A DNA stretch of 64,000 bases from Actinomycetota bacterium (GTDB taxonomy: Bacteria > Actinomycetota > Actinomycetes > Propionibacteriales > Propionibacteriaceae): NCBI GenBank assembly GCA_020161015.1, contig JAIUOT010000019.1, positions 1 to 64,000 of the forward strand. Direction: 5' to 3'. The translations under genes were made by a program, and so were the position numbers. Positions 19,229 through 31,676 of the stretch are shown here, in pieces (the first letter of the stretch is position 1; each line of letters begins with the position of its first letter). The notes under the pieces are model-generated. The model did no database searches and was not told the DNA's origin. It worked only from the letters and a program-made list of their open reading frames with translations.

Positions 19229-19297
19229 CTGCGGACGGGGTGGACGCCGGCCGCGACCAGCCTTACCCGCGTTTCGTTGGTCCGGGCAGGCGTGGGT

Positions 19298-19303
19298 TAG
19301 GAT
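19298..19303 (+). promoter_or_regulatory. -10 box of leaderless secG transcript
   Basis: TAGGAT ends 7 bases before the GTG at 19311, with no ribosome-binding site. Confidence 0.65.
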
Positions 19304-19310
19304 TCTCCGC

Positions 19311-19595
19311 GTGACTGCGCTCCCTCTGGTGACGACCTGGCCGATCGTGACACTTCAGATCGTCCTGATCCTGACCAGCATCGTCCTGGCACTGTTCATC
19401 CTGCTGCACAAGAGCCGGGGCGGCGGCATGTCCGACCTGTTCGGCGGCGGCATGAGCACGGGGATGGGGGGCACCTCGGTCGCCGAGCGGAACCTCGACC
19501 GCCTGACCATCATGGTCGGCCTGGTGTGGCTCGCCAGCATCATCGGACTGTTGGTGCTGTACCGGTATTTCCCCGAAGTCGGGGCCCTGGGCTGA
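19311..19595 (+). CDS. secG: Preprotein translocase subunit SecG
   Basis: Small accessory subunit of the SecYEG channel. 94 aa with two transmembrane helices: about residues 12-33 and 67-88. Between them lies the family loop HKSRGGGMSDLFGGGM, the strongly conserved SecG signature. The reading frame stays open upstream to 19155, through the repeat cluster, but the GTG at 19311 is favoured by the leaderless promoter and by family length. It lies between tpiA and rbpA. Confidence 0.93.
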   Translation: MTALPLVTTWPIVTLQIVLILTSIVLALFILLHKSRGGGMSDLFGGGMSTGMGGTSVAERNLDRLTIMVGLVWLASIIGLLVLYRYFPEVGALG

Positions 19596-19628
19596 GTCCG
19601 GCCCGCTCGCAGCAAGGAGTCAAAGCAC

Positions 19629-19985
19629 GTGGTTGGTGGTAGCGCAATTCGCGGTAGCCGGGTCGGTGCCGGCCCGATGGGGGAGGCCGAGCGCGGAGAC
19701 GCGGCCCCCCGCCTCTACGTCTCCTACTTCTGCGCCCACGGTCATGAGACGCGCCCGGCGTTCGCCGCGGACGCCGTCGTCCCGGACACCTGGGACTGCC
19801 CGCGGTGCGGCCTGCCGGCCAACCTCGACAGCGAGAACCCGCCGCCCCCGCCGAAGACCCAGCCGTACAAGACGCACCTGGCCTATGTGAAGGAGCGTCG
19901 CAGCGACGCGGAGGCCGTGGCCATCCTCGCCGAGGCGCTGGACGCCCTGCGCGCCCGTCGGGCGGCCGGCGAGGTCATCTACTGA
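19629..19985 (+). CDS. rbpA: RNA polymerase-binding protein RbpA
   Basis: Actinobacteria-specific RNA polymerase accessory factor that binds the principal sigma factor and stabilises open promoter complexes. 118 aa. N-terminal tail with RGSRVGAG, a core with C35, H39, C57 and C60 (the CxxxH...CxxC ligand set of zinc-containing RbpA as in Streptomyces, absent from the mycobacterial type), and a C-terminal sigma-interacting helix with HLAYVKERRS. The GTG start has AGGAG about 11 bases upstream, a little far; no better in-frame start fits. Converges on pgl. Confidence 0.92.
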   Translation: MVGGSAIRGSRVGAGPMGEAERGDAAPRLYVSYFCAHGHETRPAFAADAVVPDTWDCPRCGLPANLDSENPPPPPKTQPYKTHLAYVKERRSDAEAVAILAEALDALRARRAAGEVIY

Positions 19986-20005
19986 GCCGGACGCCTCCGT
20001 CCGGC
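19986..20005. terminator. Hairpin between convergent rbpA and pgl
   Basis: GCCGGACG (19986-19993) pairs perfectly with CGTCCGGC (19998-20005) across a 4-base loop in a 34-base convergent gap. It may serve both strands. Confidence 0.5.
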
Positions 20006-20019
20006 CGCAGGCCCACGCC

Positions 20020-20754
20020 CTACAGAGAGCAGTCGAAGTAGGGCAGTTCCGCTGAGGCGTCCTCGTCCACGAGCCACAGCGTGCGCTCGCGTCCGGCCAC
20101 CCGGGCCGCCGGCAGCGCCGTGTCGCCGGCCAGTGAACGGCACAGCGCGTTCGACTTCTCCGACCCGCTCACCAGGAACCAGACCTCGCGGGAGTCGTTG
20201 AGCGTCGGGATGGTCAGGCTGATCCGCTCCGGCGGTGGCTTCGGCGCCTCGCTGACGCCGATCACCGCCTGCGTGGTGGGCTCGCTGGACGGGTGGTTGG
20301 GGAAGATCGAGGCCACGTGGCCGTCCGGCCCCATGCCCAGCAGGCACAGGTCGAAGCGTGTATCCCCGAGCTCCTTGGCGTAGGTGGCCGCGGACGCGGC
20401 GGCGTCGATCACGCCGTCCGCGCTCGGCATCGGGTGCGTACGGGCCGGATCCACCGGGAAGTGGCTGGCCAGCAGCGCCAGGGTCGGCCCGGCGTTCCGC
20501 TCCGGGTCGCCGGTCGGGACGAAACGCTCGTCGCCCCACCAGAGCTCGAGCCGGGACGGGTCGAGCGCCGAGCCCTCCACCAGCTCGCCGAGGCGGGCGT
20601 AGACGGCCATGGCGATCCGTCCGCCGGTGAGGCACACCTGCGCGACCCTGCCGTCGGCCTGGAGCCCGATGAGCACGGAGAGCAGCCGGGCGGCACCGCG
20701 CGCGGCGAGGTCGTCCGCGTCACGGTGGCGGATCACCTGGGGCTGCGCGCTCAC
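20020..20754 (-). CDS. pgl: 6-phosphogluconolactonase
   Basis: Hydrolyses 6-phosphogluconolactone in the oxidative pentose phosphate pathway. 244 aa. Landmarks are LTGGRIAMAVYARL (sugar-phosphate loop), WWGDERFVPTGDPERNAG (the WxDER motif of the SOL/DevB family) and LLGMGPDGHVASIFP with the likely catalytic residues. Last gene of zwf-opcA-pgl; its start overlaps the opcA stop by 4 bases. Confidence 0.95.
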   Translation of the reverse strand: MSAQPQVIRHRDADDLAARGAARLLSVLIGLQADGRVAQVCLTGGRIAMAVYARLGELVEGSALDPSRLELWWGDERFVPTGDPERNAGPTLALLASHFPVDPARTHPMPSADGVIDAAASAATYAKELGDTRFDLCLLGMGPDGHVASIFPNHPSSEPTTQAVIGVSEAPKPPPERISLTIPTLNDSREVWFLVSGSEKSNALCRSLAGDTALPAARVAGRERTLWLVDEDASAELPYFDCSL

Positions 20755-21686
20755 TCCGCCCTCACCTGGCCGCGTGCCACGGCACGATCGATTCTCCTCA
20801 CCACGGACGCCATGGCCTCAGCGTAGATGGGATCGTCCTCGAGGCGCCGCAGCTCCTCGGCCAGCAGCGTGTTCACGTCGCGGCGCGGGAGGGCGACGAG
20901 CCTGCTCGACAGCCCCGGTGCGGAGAAGCTGGCGAGGTTGCCGTCGGTGCGCGTGATCCGGATCTCGTCCTCGCCCGAGCCGAGCACGACCCCGGTGATG
21001 CCCACGGCCGGGTCGGTGCGCTCGAGGGTCACCGGGACGTCCAGGCGCTGCGACAGCCAGGCGGCGAGCAGCGTGCCGGCGGCGTTCGCCGGGGCGGCGC
21101 TGACGGTGGCCCGGGTGACGTCCATCGGGTAGGCGTCGAGGGCGGCAGCCATCAGCCCGCGCCAGCGGGTGAGGCGCGTCCAGGTGAGGTCGGTGTCGCC
21201 GGGGCAGTAGTTCCGGGCGCGAACCTCCAGCGCTGCCAACGGGTCGGGGTCGCCCATCGCGTCGGTGATGCGTCGGGTGGCGAGCCGGCCGATCGGGTCC
21301 AGGCCCGGCGTCCTCGGCGAGCGTCCCGGCCACCACACGATCACCGGAAGGTCGGGCAGCAGCAGCGGCAGCACCACGGACTCGCGGTGCTTCTGGAGCA
21401 CGCCGTGGAACTTCAGCGCGATGATTTCGCCGGGCGACCCCTCGCCGGCCTGCACCTCCGCGTCCAGCCGGTCGGCCCGGGCGCGGCCGTTGGTGAGCAG
21501 CAGGATGCGGGACGGGTGCTCGCGCCCGGCCTCCGCGCACGCCTCCTTCGCCCGCTCGTAGTCGGAGAGCTCGGCGACGACGACGAGGGTGAAGACCAGC
21601 CCGGAGGCGGCCCCGACGTGGTGCCTGGCCTTCGCGATGGCCTGCTGCACCTCTGCGGCGTTGGTGCCGGTGAGTGTGACGATCAC
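20751..21686 (-). CDS. opcA: Glucose-6-phosphate dehydrogenase assembly protein OpcA
   Basis: Partner needed for activity of actinobacterial and cyanobacterial Zwf. 311 aa, within the family range. The family core is recognised by LPLLLPDLPVIVWWPGRSP and by the later WTRLTRWRGLMAAALD. The GTG start has AAGGAGGAG about 5 bases upstream. It lies 12 bases after zwf and overlaps pgl, so all three are one transcript. Redox control of Zwf through OpcA is known in cyanobacteria; no evidence for it can be read here. Confidence 0.94.
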   Translation of the reverse strand: MIVTLTGTNAAEVQQAIAKARHHVGAASGLVFTLVVVAELSDYERAKEACAEAGREHPSRILLLTNGRARADRLDAEVQAGEGSPGEIIALKFHGVLQKHRESVVLPLLLPDLPVIVWWPGRSPRTPGLDPIGRLATRRITDAMGDPDPLAALEVRARNYCPGDTDLTWTRLTRWRGLMAAALDAYPMDVTRATVSAAPANAAGTLLAAWLSQRLDVPVTLERTDPAVGITGVVLGSGEDEIRITRTDGNLASFSAPGLSSRLVALPRRDVNTLLAEELRRLEDDPIYAEAMASVVRRIDRAVARGQVRAE

Positions 21687-21698
21687 GATCGCTCCTCC

Positions 21699-23216
<1,518 letters not shown>

Positions 23217-23223
23217 ACCTGCG

Positions 23224-23229
23224 ACTGTA
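23224..23229 (-). promoter_or_regulatory. -10 box of leaderless zwf transcript
   Basis: Minus-strand TACAGT ends 7 bases before the GTG at 23216, with no ribosome-binding site. Confidence 0.65.
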
Positions 23230-23282
23230 CCCACGCGGTCACTGGGGAGCGATGCTGATCGCGGCCGGGCGGAACGGGCGTC

Positions 23283-23288
23283 TAGACT
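23283..23288 (+). promoter_or_regulatory. -10 box of ctaB
   Basis: TAGACT, with a predicted leader of about 29 bases that carries CGGAG before the ATG at 23324. Confidence 0.5.
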
Positions 23289-23323
23289 GCTCAGACGCTG
23301 ACCCCTGACGTGATCGGAGCCGG

Positions 23324-24256
23324 ATGAGACCAGCCGAGGAGGGCGCGTCCCTGGCCGCCCTTGAGCAGGGTGGCTGGCGCGCCGTGGTGACGGCCTACGT
23401 GGGCCTTGCCAAGCCGCGGATCATCGAGTTGCTCCTGGTCACGACCATCCCGGCGATGTTCCTGGCCGCGGGCGGCTTCCCGTCCTGGCAGCTCGTGGTG
23501 TGGACGCTGCTGGGCGGCACCGCTGCGGCCGGGAGTGCCAACGTCTTCAACTCGGTGCTGGACGCCGACATCGACGCCCGGATGCGGCGCACGCGGCGGC
23601 GTCCGATGGCCCGCGAGCTGGTGAGCACCCCCCGGGCGCTCGCCTTCGGCGTCGCCCTCGGGCTGGCCGCGACCCTCATCCTCGGCCTCGGCGCCAACTG
23701 GTTGTCGGCCGCGCTCGCGCTGGTGGCCAACCTCTACTACGTGTTCGTCTACACCCTGGCGCTGAAGCGGCGGACGGCCCAGAACATCGTCTGGGGCGGC
23801 ATCGCCGGCTGCTTCCCGCCACTGATCGGCTGGACCGCGGTGACCGGCTCTGTGGCGTGGACGCCCCTGGTGCTGTTCGCGATCGTGTTCGCCTGGACCC
23901 CGCCCCACACCTGGGCGCTCGCCCTGCGCTACCGCGAGGACTACCAGGAGGCGCACATCCCGATGCTGCCCGTGGTGGCGCCGCCCGTGGCCGTCGCGTG
24001 GCGCATCCTCGCCTACAGCCTGCTCACCGTCGCGGTCAGCCTGCTGCTGTGGCCGGTCGCCGGCACGGGCTGGCTCTATCCGGTGGTCGCGGCGGTCGCC
24101 GGCCTGGCGATGCTGGCCGAGGCGGTGGCGCTCCTGGTCCGTGCCCGCCGGGGCCTGGTGGACGCCGCGCTGAAGCCGATGCGGCTGTTCCACCTCTCCA
24201 ACAGCTACCTCGCCGTGGTGTTCATGGCTGCTGCGGTGGATCCCCTGCTGTTCTGA
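23324..24256 (+). CDS. ctaB: Protoheme IX farnesyltransferase (heme O synthase)
   Basis: UbiA-family membrane prenyltransferase that converts heme B to heme O for heme-copper oxidases. 310 aa with about nine transmembrane helices. The first Asp-rich site is NVFNSVLDADIDARMRRT, binding farnesyl diphosphate through Mg; the conserved RPMARELVS follows, and a second site region is near WTPPHTWALALRYREDY. Tail-to-tail with ctaA, with a 35-base overlap of coding ends. Confidence 0.96.
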   Translation: MRPAEEGASLAALEQGGWRAVVTAYVGLAKPRIIELLLVTTIPAMFLAAGGFPSWQLVVWTLLGGTAAAGSANVFNSVLDADIDARMRRTRRRPMARELVSTPRALAFGVALGLAATLILGLGANWLSAALALVANLYYVFVYTLALKRRTAQNIVWGGIAGCFPPLIGWTAVTGSVAWTPLVLFAIVFAWTPPHTWALALRYREDYQEAHIPMLPVVAPPVAVAWRILAYSLLTVAVSLLLWPVAGTGWLYPVVAAVAGLAMLAEAVALLVRARRGLVDAALKPMRLFHLSNSYLAVVFMAAAVDPLLF

Positions 24257-25154
24257 GAGCCCCGGCGCCGGCCGGGAGCTCGGCGTCCGCGGGCCGGGTG
24301 TCGCGCACCAGCCACCACAGGTTCGCCAGCGCAGCGGTGAAGACGGTCAGCCCGAGCATGTGCAGGGCCACCAGGGGCACCGGAAGGCCGAGGAGGTACT
24401 GCGCGTAGCCGATCGCCCCCTGTGCCAGCTCGACGGCCAGCAGCAGCACGGCCGCCCGCCGCGCGGCACCGGTGGTGAGCAGGACGAGGGCGATGGTGAG
24501 CGCGACCACGACCCAGACGCTGAGGGAGTGGACGCGGGTCGCTGCCACCACGTCGAGCCCGTTGCGCGCCGAGTCGCTGTCTCCGGCGTGCGGCCCGGCG
24601 CCGGTCGCCACCACGCCGAGCGCCATCGAGGCCATGCCCACCCAGAAGGCCACTCGGGCCAGCATGCGGGCGAGCGGGCGCGCGGCGGCCGGCCGCCAGC
24701 CGTACGCGTCGTGGACCAGTACGGTGCACACCGCGATCAGGGCCACCGACACCACCATGTGCAGCCCGACGACCCACGGGTTGAGGCCTGCCAGCACGGA
24801 GAAGCCGCCGATGATCGCCTGGGCGGGGATGCCGAGGGCTGCGGCGAGGGCGAGCCTCCGGGTGCGGCGCCGGGGCGCGCCGGCATCGTCCCTCGCCTTC
24901 CAGGCCGCGACGAAGGTACCGACGGCGAGCACCACAAGGACGAAGGTGAGCAGCCGGTTCCCGAACTCGATGGACGCGTGGAGGGAGGCCTCGGGCGGCG
25001 TGATCGAACCCGGCTCGCACTGCGGCCAGGTGGAGCAGCCCAGGCCGGAGCCGGTCAGGCGCACCAGGCCCCCGGTCACGACGATGCCCATGTTGCCCAC
25101 CAGGGACGCGACCGCCCAGCGTCGCAGGGCGGCGGGGGAGCCTACGAGGTCCAT
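24222..25154 (-). CDS. ctaA: Heme A synthase (COX15/CtaA family)
   Basis: Oxidises heme O to heme A for aa3-type cytochrome oxidase. 310 aa with eight transmembrane helices. Features: VRLTGSGLGCSTWPQCEPG with the paired cysteines of the extracytoplasmic loop, EFGNRLLTF with heme-ligand His regions further on (LHMVVS, RVHSLS, ALHMLG). The frame extends to 25244, but ATG 25154 gives the family N-terminus and has AAAGGTG upstream. Its start overlaps the end of the ABC permease by 13 bases, so the ABC pair and ctaA form one transcript. Confidence 0.94.
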   Translation of the reverse strand: MDLVGSPAALRRWAVASLVGNMGIVVTGGLVRLTGSGLGCSTWPQCEPGSITPPEASLHASIEFGNRLLTFVLVVLAVGTFVAAWKARDDAGAPRRRTRRLALAAALGIPAQAIIGGFSVLAGLNPWVVGLHMVVSVALIAVCTVLVHDAYGWRPAAARPLARMLARVAFWVGMASMALGVVATGAGPHAGDSDSARNGLDVVAATRVHSLSVWVVVALTIALVLLTTGAARRAAVLLLAVELAQGAIGYAQYLLGLPVPLVALHMLGLTVFTAALANLWWLVRDTRPADAELPAGAGALRTAGDPPQQP

Positions 25155-25903
25155 CGGAACACCTTTCTGGCCAGGGCGAGGGCCGCCACGGCCCACACCG
25201 CGACGACGATCAGGGGCAGCGCGTCGACGCCACCGCCGGCCCACGTGCGCAGCGTCTCACCCAGCGCGGTGGTCGGCAGCAGCGAGATCACGGGCTGGGC
25301 CCACGCCGGGAAGGCCGCGACCGGTACCAGGAGGCCGCCGGCCGCCCCCAGCAGGTAGACCAGGTTCGCCAGCCCCAGCGTCAGTTCGGCGGACGCGCGT
25401 CCGGCGAGCACGAGGGCCAGGCCGGAGAACGCGGCCAGGGACAGCACGACCACGCCCGCGGCGACCGCGGTCTGCGCGATCGACGGACGGGGCGACCAGC
25501 CGGCGGCGACCCCGGCCAGGGCCAGGACCGCCGCCTGCGCCAGCGCGACGGCGGTGACCATGGCGGCCTTGCCCAGCATCAGGTCGGTGCGGCGCAGCGG
25601 GGTGGCCACGAGGCGCTCCAGGACGCCGTAGCGCCGCTCGAAGGCCGTGGTGATGGCCAGCGAGGTGAAGCCCGTGGACCACAACCCCAGCGCGATCACG
25701 GAGGCGACGAACGGCTCGCGTGCGATCCCGAGGCGCTCTCCGGCGACGGCCTGGCCCAGGATCAGGCCGAGCGGGATCACCAGGGCGAGCAGGAGCTGCT
25801 CGCCGTTGCGCGCGACCAGGACGGTCTCCATGCGGGCGTGGCGCAGGATCCGGCGCAGGCGAGGTGCCGGCGCCGGCGCGGGACGCAGGTCGAGCGCGCT
25901 CAC
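25142..25903 (-). CDS. ABC-2 type transporter, permease subunit
   Basis: 253 aa with six predicted membrane segments and the ABC-2 layout: a first hairpin after an Arg-rich N-terminus (RILRHARMETVLVARNGEQ), then FERRYGVLERLVATPLRR, the typical coupling loop, and a final helix. The GTG start overlaps the ATPase stop codon (GTGA). It is an exporter of unknown substrate. Equivalent ABC genes sit beside ctaA/ctaB and the suf operon in mycobacteria, so the position is conserved; a role in heme or oxidase assembly is possible but unproven. Confidence 0.87.
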   Translation of the reverse strand: MSALDLRPAPAPAPRLRRILRHARMETVLVARNGEQLLLALVIPLGLILGQAVAGERLGIAREPFVASVIALGLWSTGFTSLAITTAFERRYGVLERLVATPLRRTDLMLGKAAMVTAVALAQAAVLALAGVAAGWSPRPSIAQTAVAAGVVVLSLAAFSGLALVLAGRASAELTLGLANLVYLLGAAGGLLVPVAAFPAWAQPVISLLPTTALGETLRTWAGGGVDALPLIVVAVWAVAALALARKVFRWTS

Positions 25904-26607
25904 GCCGCGCTCCCGGGCCGGGTGAGCTCGAGGAACAGCTGCTCGAGGCTGCCACCGGCGGTGAGCTCCGCCACGCTGCCGTCGGCGACGCCCCGCCCGG
26001 CGTCGATCAGCACGACGTGGTCGGCGAGCTGCTCTGCCTCGTCCATGGCGTGGGTGGTCAGCAGGACGGCGACGCCCGCGTCGCGCAGCGCGCGGACCAG
26101 CGTCCACACCTCCCGGCGGGCGTGCGGGTCGAGGCCGGCGGTGGGCTCGTCGAGGAAGACCAGCTCCGGGCGTCCGATGATCGCCCCGGCGAGGTTCACC
26201 AGCTGTTGCTGGCCACCCGAGAGCCGTCGGTAGGGCGTGCCGGCGAAGGGGCCGATGCCGAGGGCGTCCACCACGTCGGCGACCGGCAGGGGAGTGGCGT
26301 GCAGCGAGGCGAGGTAGGCCAGGAGCTCGCGGGGGCGGACGCCGGACCACGCGCCGGTCGCCTGCGGCATGAGCCCCACCCGGCTGTTCGCCGACGCCGA
26401 TCCCGGCGGCGCGCCGAGCACCTCCACCCGGCCGGAATCGGGGGTGAGCAGGCCGGTGCAGCAGCGGATCATCGTGGTCTTGCCGGCCCCGTTCGGCCCC
26501 AGCACAGCGGTCACCTCCGCCGGGGCGGCGACGAGGCCCAGCCCGTCCAGCACCGCCCGTCCGCCCAGTCGCAGGCGCACGTCGGTGAGCGAGAGGGCGG
26601 CAGGCAC
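25900..26607 (-). CDS. ABC transporter ATP-binding protein
   Basis: 235 aa, single ABC ATPase domain. Walker A GPNGAGKTT near residues 37-45, Q-loop in GLMPQATGAW, signature LSGGQQQ, Walker B LVFLDEPTAGLD and switch His in LTTHAMDEAE. It powers the ABC-2 permease encoded just downstream with a 4-base overlap. GTG start with a leaderless promoter. A pair like this is typical of exporters. Confidence 0.93.
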   Translation of the reverse strand: MPAALSLTDVRLRLGGRAVLDGLGLVAAPAEVTAVLGPNGAGKTTMIRCCTGLLTPDSGRVEVLGAPPGSASANSRVGLMPQATGAWSGVRPRELLAYLASLHATPLPVADVVDALGIGPFAGTPYRRLSGGQQQLVNLAGAIIGRPELVFLDEPTAGLDPHARREVWTLVRALRDAGVAVLLTTHAMDEAEQLADHVVLIDAGRGVADGSVAELTAGGSLEQLFLELTRPGSAA

Positions 26608-26613
26608 CCGTTC

Positions 26614-26619
26614 AGTCTA
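26614..26619 (-). promoter_or_regulatory. -10 box of leaderless ABC-ctaA operon
   Basis: Minus-strand TAGACT ends 6 bases before the GTG at 26607, with no ribosome-binding site. Confidence 0.6.
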
Positions 26620-26630
26620 GGCAGACGAGA

Positions 26631-26670
26631 CGCCGCTGCCCGGCTCCCTCGCGGGAACCGGGCAGCGGCG
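26631..26670 (-). terminator. Terminator hairpin after hppA
   Basis: A perfect 13-bp stem (26631-26643 with 26658-26670) with a 14-base loop, directly past the hppA stop codon. Confidence 0.75.
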
Positions 26671-26683
26671 GTGGGTCGTGCGG

Positions 26684-29293
<2,610 letters not shown>

Positions 29294-29320
29294 GATGCTT
29301 CCTTTGAAGGTGTCTGTGTG

Positions 29321-29348
29321 GTTGTAGATGACCTGTCGCCTTTGACAA
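29321..29348 (-). promoter_or_regulatory. hppA promoter
   Basis: Minus-strand TTGTCA (29343-29348) and TACAAC (29321-29326) are separated by 16 bases, a good housekeeping -35/-10 pair. The -35 overlaps a CTTTG/CAAAG inverted repeat at 29340-29355. Confidence 0.6.
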
Positions 29349-29370
29349 GACAAAGTCACCGTCCCGCACT

Positions 29371-29389
29371 CTACGACCAGCTGTCGTAG
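29371..29389. promoter_or_regulatory. Candidate operator between hppA and sufR
   Basis: Perfect inverted repeat CTACGAC-N5-GTCGTAG in the 195-base divergent gap. Its size suits a dimeric regulator. SufR is the obvious candidate, but the site lies 100 bases from the sufR start, so the link is inferred. Confidence 0.45.
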
Positions 29390-29475
29390 TTCCTGTACAC
29401 GGCCATCTTTCGGAAGCGGGCGTCCGGCATCCGGTCCCGCACCGGCCGGTGAGTTGAGTACGGCGCCGAATAAGG

Positions 29476-29481
29476 TAAGAA
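29476..29481 (+). promoter_or_regulatory. -10 box of leaderless suf operon transcript
   Basis: TAAGAA ends 7 bases before the GTG at 29489, with no ribosome-binding site. Confidence 0.6.
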
Positions 29482-29488
29482 TGGCGTT

Positions 29489-30208
29489 GTGAAAAGCGAG
29501 CAGGAGGGCGCCGTCGCCGTCCCCACCGAGGCCGAGCAGCTGGCTGCGGACGCTTCCACGCGCAGCCGGGTGGCCCGCTCGATCCTCCAGCACGGGCCGT
29601 CCACGGCCAACGACCTCGCCGGCCGCCTCGGGCTGACGCCGGCAGCGGTCCGCCGCCACCTCACGGTGCTGGCCAGCACCGGCCAGGTGACCAGCAGGGA
29701 GCAGCGGGTGTACGGCCACCGTGGGCGGGGACGTCCGGCCAAGGTGTTCGCGCTGACCGACGCCGGGCGCGCGGAGTTCTTCCAGGCCTACGACCGGCTG
29801 GCGATCGACGCGCTGGAGTACCTGCAGGGCGTGGCCGGACCGGCGGCCGTCGAGCAGTTCGCCGCCCGGGTGGCGGAGAGCGTCTCCACCCGCTTCCACG
29901 CCATCGCGGGGGAATACGAGAGCCCCACGGAGGCGTTGGTCGAAGCGCTGACCGCCGAAGGTTTCGTGGCCTCGCTGCAGCCGGTCGCCTCGGGCGTCCA
30001 GCTGTGCCAGTACCACTGCCCGGTCGCCCACGTGGCGGCCGAGTTCCCGCAGCTCTGCGAGGCAGAGACCAGGGCGTTCGCCAACCTGCTCGACTCGCAT
30101 GTCCAGCGACTGGCGACCATCGCGCACGGCGACGGGGTGTGCACCACCCACGTGCCCCGTCCGGTGCCCGCCACCGCACATCCGTCCCCACAAGGAAGGG
30201 CCCACTGA
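29489..30208 (+). CDS. sufR: Fe-S cluster-sensing suf operon repressor SufR
   Basis: 239 aa. Winged-helix DNA-binding domain at about residues 25-95 ([37 protein letters not shown], wing with [11 protein letters not shown]). The C-terminal half carries C173, C177 and C190 (C-x3-C-x12-C) plus C218, candidate ligands of the [4Fe-4S] cluster that controls repression. SufR proteins repress suf when the cluster is intact and release it under iron or oxidative stress. First gene of the operon; its TGA overlaps the sufB ATG by one base. Confidence 0.93.
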   Translation: MKSEQEGAVAVPTEAEQLAADASTRSRVARSILQHGPSTANDLAGRLGLTPAAVRRHLTVLASTGQVTSREQRVYGHRGRGRPAKVFALTDAGRAEFFQAYDRLAIDALEYLQGVAGPAAVEQFAARVAESVSTRFHAIAGEYESPTEALVEALTAEGFVASLQPVASGVQLCQYHCPVAHVAAEFPQLCEAETRAFANLLDSHVQRLATIAHGDGVCTTHVPRPVPATAHPSPQGRAH

Positions 30209-31650
30209 TGACCTCCACCGCTCCCGCCGCCCCCGGGCTCGGCGCGACGCAGGAAGAGCACCTCGAGGCGCTCGGCAGCTACCAGTACGGGTGGCGCGAC
30301 TCCGACGTGGCCGGTGCGTCCGCGCAGCGTGGCCTGACCGAGGACGTGGTCCGCAACATCTCCGGGCTGAAGAACGAGCCCGAGTGGATGCTGAACCTCC
30401 GCCTGAAGGGCCACAAGCTCTTCGGGCGCAAGCCGATGCCGGCCTGGGGTGCGGACCTGTCGGGCATCGACTTCGACAACATCAAGTACTTCGTCCGCTC
30501 GACCGAGAAGCAGGCCCAGACCTGGGACGACCTGCCCGAGGACATCAAGCGCACCTACGACCGTCTCGGCATTCCCGAGGCGGAGAAGATGCGCCTGGTG
30601 GCCGGCGTCGCCGCGCAGTACGAGTCCGAGGTGGTCTACCACAAGATCAACGAGGAGCTGGAGCGCCAGGGCGTCATCTTCCTCGACACCGACACCGGCC
30701 TGAAGGAGCACCCCGAGCTGTTCGAGGAGTACTTCGGCTCGGTCATCCCGGTCGGCGACAACAAGTTCGCCGCGCTGAACACCGCCGTGTGGTCGGGCGG
30801 GTCGTTCATCTACGTGCCGAAGGGCGTCCACGTCTCGATCCCGCTGCAGGCCTACTTCCGGATCAACACCGAGAACATGGGCCAGTTCGAGCGGACGCTG
30901 ATCATCGCCGACGAGGGCTCCTACGTCCACTACGTCGAGGGCTGCACGGCGCCGATCTACTCCTCGGACTCCCTGCACTCGGCCGTGGTCGAGATCATCG
31001 TGAAGAAGAACGCCCGGGTGCGGTACACGACCATCCAGAACTGGTCGACGAACGTGTACAACCTCGTCACCAAGCGCGCCACCTGTGAGGAGGGCGCGAC
31101 GATGGAGTGGATCGACGGCAACATCGGCTCCAAGGTGACGATGAAGTACCCGGCGGTCTACCTGCTCGGCGAGCACTCCCGCGGCGAGACCCTCAGCATC
31201 GCGTTCGCCGGCGAGGGCCAGCACCAGGACGCCGGCTCGAAGATGGTGCACGCCGCGCCGCACACCTCGTCCTCGATCATCTCCAAGTCGGTGGCCCGTT
31301 CCGGCGGACGCTCGTCCTACCGCGGCCTCGTGCAGGTGAACGAGGGTGCCCACCACTCCGCCAGCTCGGTGAAGTGTGACGCCCTGCTCGTCGACACCGT
31401 CTCCCGCTCCGACACCTACCCGTACGTCGACGTCCGCGAGGACGACGTGTCGATGGCGCACGAGGCCACCGTCTCCAAGGTGAGCGAGGACCAGCTCTTC
31501 TACCTGATGAGCCGTGGCATGGGCGAGGACGAGGCGATGGCGATGATCGTCCGCGGCTTCGTCGAGCCGATCGCGCGCGAGCTGCCGATGGAGTACGCGC
31601 TGGAGCTGAACCGCCTGATCGAGCTGCAGATGGAAGGGGCCGTGGGCTGA
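30208..31650 (+). CDS. sufB: Fe-S cluster scaffold subunit SufB
   Basis: Core scaffold of the SufBCD complex on which iron-sulfur clusters are built. 480 aa, without the intein found in the M. tuberculosis homologue. Landmarks: [52 protein letters not shown] and the beta-helix core ending [15 protein letters not shown]. The ATG at 30208 has AAGGAAGGG at 30192-30199. Followed by sufD after 26 bases. Confidence 0.97.
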   Translation: MTSTAPAAPGLGATQEEHLEALGSYQYGWRDSDVAGASAQRGLTEDVVRNISGLKNEPEWMLNLRLKGHKLFGRKPMPAWGADLSGIDFDNIKYFVRSTEKQAQTWDDLPEDIKRTYDRLGIPEAEKMRLVAGVAAQYESEVVYHKINEELERQGVIFLDTDTGLKEHPELFEEYFGSVIPVGDNKFAALNTAVWSGGSFIYVPKGVHVSIPLQAYFRINTENMGQFERTLIIADEGSYVHYVEGCTAPIYSSDSLHSAVVEIIVKKNARVRYTTIQNWSTNVYNLVTKRATCEEGATMEWIDGNIGSKVTMKYPAVYLLGEHSRGETLSIAFAGEGQHQDAGSKMVHAAPHTSSSIISKSVARSGGRSSYRGLVQVNEGAHHSASSVKCDALLVDTVSRSDTYPYVDVREDDVSMAHEATVSKVSEDQLFYLMSRGMGEDEAMAMIVRGFVEPIARELPMEYALELNRLIELQMEGAVG

Positions 31651-31676
31651 GCCCGCGGACCGACGAACCCAGAAAG

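Noticed and set aside
19155-19310. N-terminal extension of SecG through the repeat cluster
   Set aside because: SecG is normally short, the extension is repeat-encoded Gly/Arg/Ala sequence, and a leaderless promoter fits GTG 19311.
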